A stretch of DNA of 64,000 bases, taken from Sternotherus odoratus. Taxonomy: Eukaryota; Chordata; Testudines; Kinosternidae. The position numbers and the translations under genes were made by a program. The notes under the pieces were generated by a model. That model searched no databases. It was not told the origin of the DNA and saw only the letters and a program-made list of their open reading frames with translations. The stretch lies in the NCBI GenBank assembly GCA_032164245.1, contig JAVMKO010000005.1, forward strand, positions 56,777,442 to 56,841,441, in the 5' to 3' direction. This document shows positions 61,001 through 64,000 of this stretch, piece by piece. Position 1 is the stretch's first letter. Each line of letters begins with the position of its first letter.

Positions 61001-64000
61001 TACATGAATGGTATCACTATAGAATGAGGCAACATAGGTGTCTAGTTAGGCACATGGGAAAATAGTGATTATATCTCAAACAGTGTTAATGCTTGTTCTT
61101 CCCCTTCAGATCTCAATTCTTCTTCCCTGAGGCCTCAAATAATATTAATACTATTCTGAAGTATTTACACTGCCTTTCCAACTTCAATCCCTTCATACAC
61201 TTAAGTTACTGGTACTCCCAATAGTCTGGGGGTAAATAAGCATTGCTATCCCTGATTTCAAACATGGGGAGGGGACTTAGCTCTAGGTAAATTCTCAAAC
61301 TCTACTTACCTCATATGTTTGTTAATGAATAATAATTGATATGGTCTTAGGAGGCATTGCTGTGTCAGGGGCTACCCCAAGCATGTGGAATGAAGTTTCC
61401 CTGGGGAAGAAAAGGCCATCACAAATCTCTCTGCCTTCTGCTCCAAGTGCACAGGACATTTGTTGTTGCCTTCTTCAACAAACATAGCTGTGTGTGTGGA
61501 AATCCAAAACAAGATATTTCACTTCACACATGTTTTCCCCTGCAGAAGAGGGTGGAAAAAACAAATGTCTGACAGATGTTAATCATCTCACTTACTGCAT
61601 TACTGGAAGATGCTCTGATATTATGTGATGAGCCCAATATAAGAATCTATGTAGAATAGAATTAGTGGCCAAAATATAGTAAGCAACTTCTAAACACATG
61701 AAGATGCAACTTCTGTCCTGAAAAGCTTCTATGACCTGGCAGCAATTGAAAATGGAAAACCTCATTGATATACCTTAAAATAATTTAACCTGTATGTTTC
61801 CAAAACAGTTTACTCTGCATTCAAACACAGAAGCTAAGGTGCAGTGGAAGATTCTCGCTGTTAGAGTCTAGTCCTCACTGAGTCAGGTCTAGTTCAGTCT
61901 GCATTGGTCCTAGCAGTGAGGCTTCCCATTTTAACCTAGCTGGGGTCACAAGTTTATACTAATGAGGCTAGTGGCCTCAAATTTACTGAGCAACAGCAGT
62001 GTATCATCATGTTCTACTTTTGCTCTGCAATAGAGCAACACAATGTGGGGGTTTTCTGCTGCTACTTGTGTGTGTGCGTTGCTTCACCACTATGACAAAG
62101 TGCAGGGAACCAACATTTTGATGCCTATTAATTCCCCTAGAGAAAGATGACTGGGGTAATTAGAGATAATTATATAACCAGGCTGGTGGTCTGGGTGGGA
62201 TATAGAGCCAATTAGCCCATCATCCCAGAAAGATAGAGGCACAGGAAGGAAGTGTAGGAGAAGAATAGAGCTAGCCAAGCCTAGTTACCATAGAAAAGGG
62301 AGACCACTGTGAGAAGTGCATTGCTCTAAGAGCAAAAGCATAAATTTGGAGAGGAGGTAGTGATGGGTGAACCTCACTAGGCTCACATCAGGCTGGGTGA
62401 GCAACCAGGAGCATGAGCATTTACCTGAAATGTAGGTGAATAACTTGAGAATGTGAATGTGGACTGGAAATCTTGTGAGAACAGACTTCCTCTAGTACTC
62501 TTATTCAAGTAAGGACAGAAATACTATGTCCTTTGCAAGGGTACTGGAGCTTTGGCACTTCTGCTTTCATCCTGTAATTAGAAATGTGTGGGATGAAGCA
62601 AAGGAAAATATTACAATGATTTTATATTAATTAAAAAGTAAAATCTCATTGAAATCTGGACAATTAAAAATAATTTATAAGTTGTTTCAGGTACCACATT
62701 TCCCCTTAAATCCCCTTGCCCCCCGTGTGGTTTCTATCTTTAAAAATGGTTTCCTCTCCCCTATTTGTATGTCAGAGGTTCAGGTAAATAGAGGTAACAA
62801 TGAAAATGATTGTGTGCAAAGTGTGCTGCCAAACGTATAAGGAAGCATACTGGGGGGAAAAAAATATCAGAGCAATGTGATATTTGCTCTGTTTTCCTTT
62901 TATATCTTACCCAGAGCTGTGTTGGTGAAACGTCTTAGATTTTTTTTTTCAATTGATGTCCACTTTAAAATACTTTTTTAAGATTTAGCTCAAATTTAAA
63001 AGTATAGTTCCACCCTAAAAGTGCTCTGTATTCTGAATACTGATTTGCATATTAATACCTGCAGTGTGCAAATAAATGATATTTTTCCTACCAACCACTC
63101 CATTTCATAGTCTGCAATAATAAAGATTCTTAAAGCCAAATTTTGCCTTCATTTGGTGCAATCCCATTGCCTTCAGATTGTGTCCTCCATGACCTCTGTG
63201 CAACTCACTTATGTCACTGATGGCATAAATGAAATATGGGGCTCCACAGTTCAGGGCATAATTTGGCCTCCATAGCCTCTTACTGGTGGTGATGGATGGA
63301 AGGTCTCCGCTTCACTCTAAATCCAGTGTGGTTTGTGTGGCAGATTAGAAATTCTGGAGCAGTATCCGTATATGTTGAGCCATGGAGGTTTTCATGAAAA
63401 TATCATCTAGTCCCTACCTAACTTGTCTCATTCTGACAATAAATTCAAGTGATTTTACAATATTTTGATGTGCCTCAGATTTTTGTGTGGAAAATGTATA
63501 ACCACATTGTAGGAGCTGTTAGTGGCGGGGTTTTAGGTACCCAGGGAAGGATGAGGAAGAGGAGTTTTGGTTCTTGGCTTTCAGAAAGCTGTTGATACTT
63601 TGGGCAATAGGTAAGGGATGTATTTCCTCTTTCATATTGCTTGCATCAGGGAGTCTTTAAATTGTTTCCTGATGAAATTTACACTCATCATTTCCCTGCA
63701 AGCAGCTGACTTGCTGCCTATCCCAGTGACTGCCAGCATATATAACAATGATGGAGAACAGGCAGGGGATGCTTCTGGTAAAATCATCAGGAATGGAATG
63801 ATTAACAATGTTGACATCAAACTATTCATTGCTAGGCATCAGGGTTAACAGACAGTTATGGGAAAGAGTGAGTTCAAGCCTCTCTGAGAGCTCTGTTTCA
63901 GGCTGTCTGTACCAGTTCAGGGGGACAACCCAGCCTTGATTAATCTTTGGAAGGTTAGAGTGACAACTGGATTATTCTGCAGAATTCTGTAGTAAAGGGT
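58079..64000. other. Intergenic sequence, no gene seen
   Basis: About 5.9 kb with no host gene recognised. About 60285-60480 has a TATA-like CTATAAATAG at about 60390 and could be part of an LTR. About 62094-62300 ('taattagagataattatat', 'gagccaattagcccatcatc') also looks LTR-derived. Near 59131-59150 a short tRNA A-box-like string 'tagctcaagcgatagagc' may be a SINE scrap. None of these has defined ends. Open frames, including one of 76 codons near 63618-63848, show no family features. Confidence 0.4.

Noticed and set aside
63618..63848. A 76-codon open frame ending IKLFIARHQG
   Set aside because: No recognisable domain, splice context or homologue known to me. Expected by chance at this length.

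Overview
The window is a piece of vertebrate nuclear genome, most probably from a turtle. It carries spliced genes with GT-AG introns and a dense load of old DNA transposons. The repeat set (CR1 tail, many hAT non-autonomous elements with 8-bp target duplications, and the family reading roughly 'gtggcaccttagagactaacaaa') is one I associate with turtle genomes. The turtle call rests on recognition of repeat text, not on a search.

Two protein-coding genes account for the coding content, arranged head to head. POLR3A, the largest subunit of RNA polymerase III, lies on the minus strand. Its first 19 coding exons run from 28177 down to 3254 and give residues 1-872 of a protein of about 1390. The remaining exons must lie beyond the left edge. 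RPS24, small-subunit ribosomal protein eS24, lies on the plus strand from about 29047 to 39285. It has four main coding exons followed by small alternative 3' exons that decide whether the protein ends at residue 130 or 131. The start codons are 913 bp apart across a CpG-rich divergent promoter with GC boxes, an inverted CCAAT box and a 5'TOP-like start on the RPS24 side. The pairing is functionally coherent: one gene makes the enzyme for 5S rRNA and tRNA, the other a 40S protein. The same neighbours are known in mammals.

Layout. 1-3253: probable POLR3A intron 19 with repeats and a 968-bp hAT element. 3254-28177: POLR3A exons, with introns holding hAT elements, a hAT element that has folded back on its own transposase end (15782-17399), a retroposed perfect hairpin (19618-19800) and a CR1 copy split by a GC-rich palindromic insert (about 23690-25537). 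28178-29090: divergent promoter. 29091-39285: RPS24, whose long 3' intron holds three complete small hAT elements. 39286-64000: intergenic, with no host gene recognised. This last part is a transposon bed: a Helitron-like element with a nested hAT (43939-45175), a decayed autonomous hAT with zinc-finger transposase invaded by a second hAT and a solo LTR (48986-53443), a hairpin-bearing hAT (54553-55177) and a TAA-flanked MITE (57789-58075).

No CRISPR array, operon or other prokaryotic feature is present, and I saw no convincing new gene system. The observations most worth checking concern transposon architecture, the shared promoter and the RPS24 tail exons.
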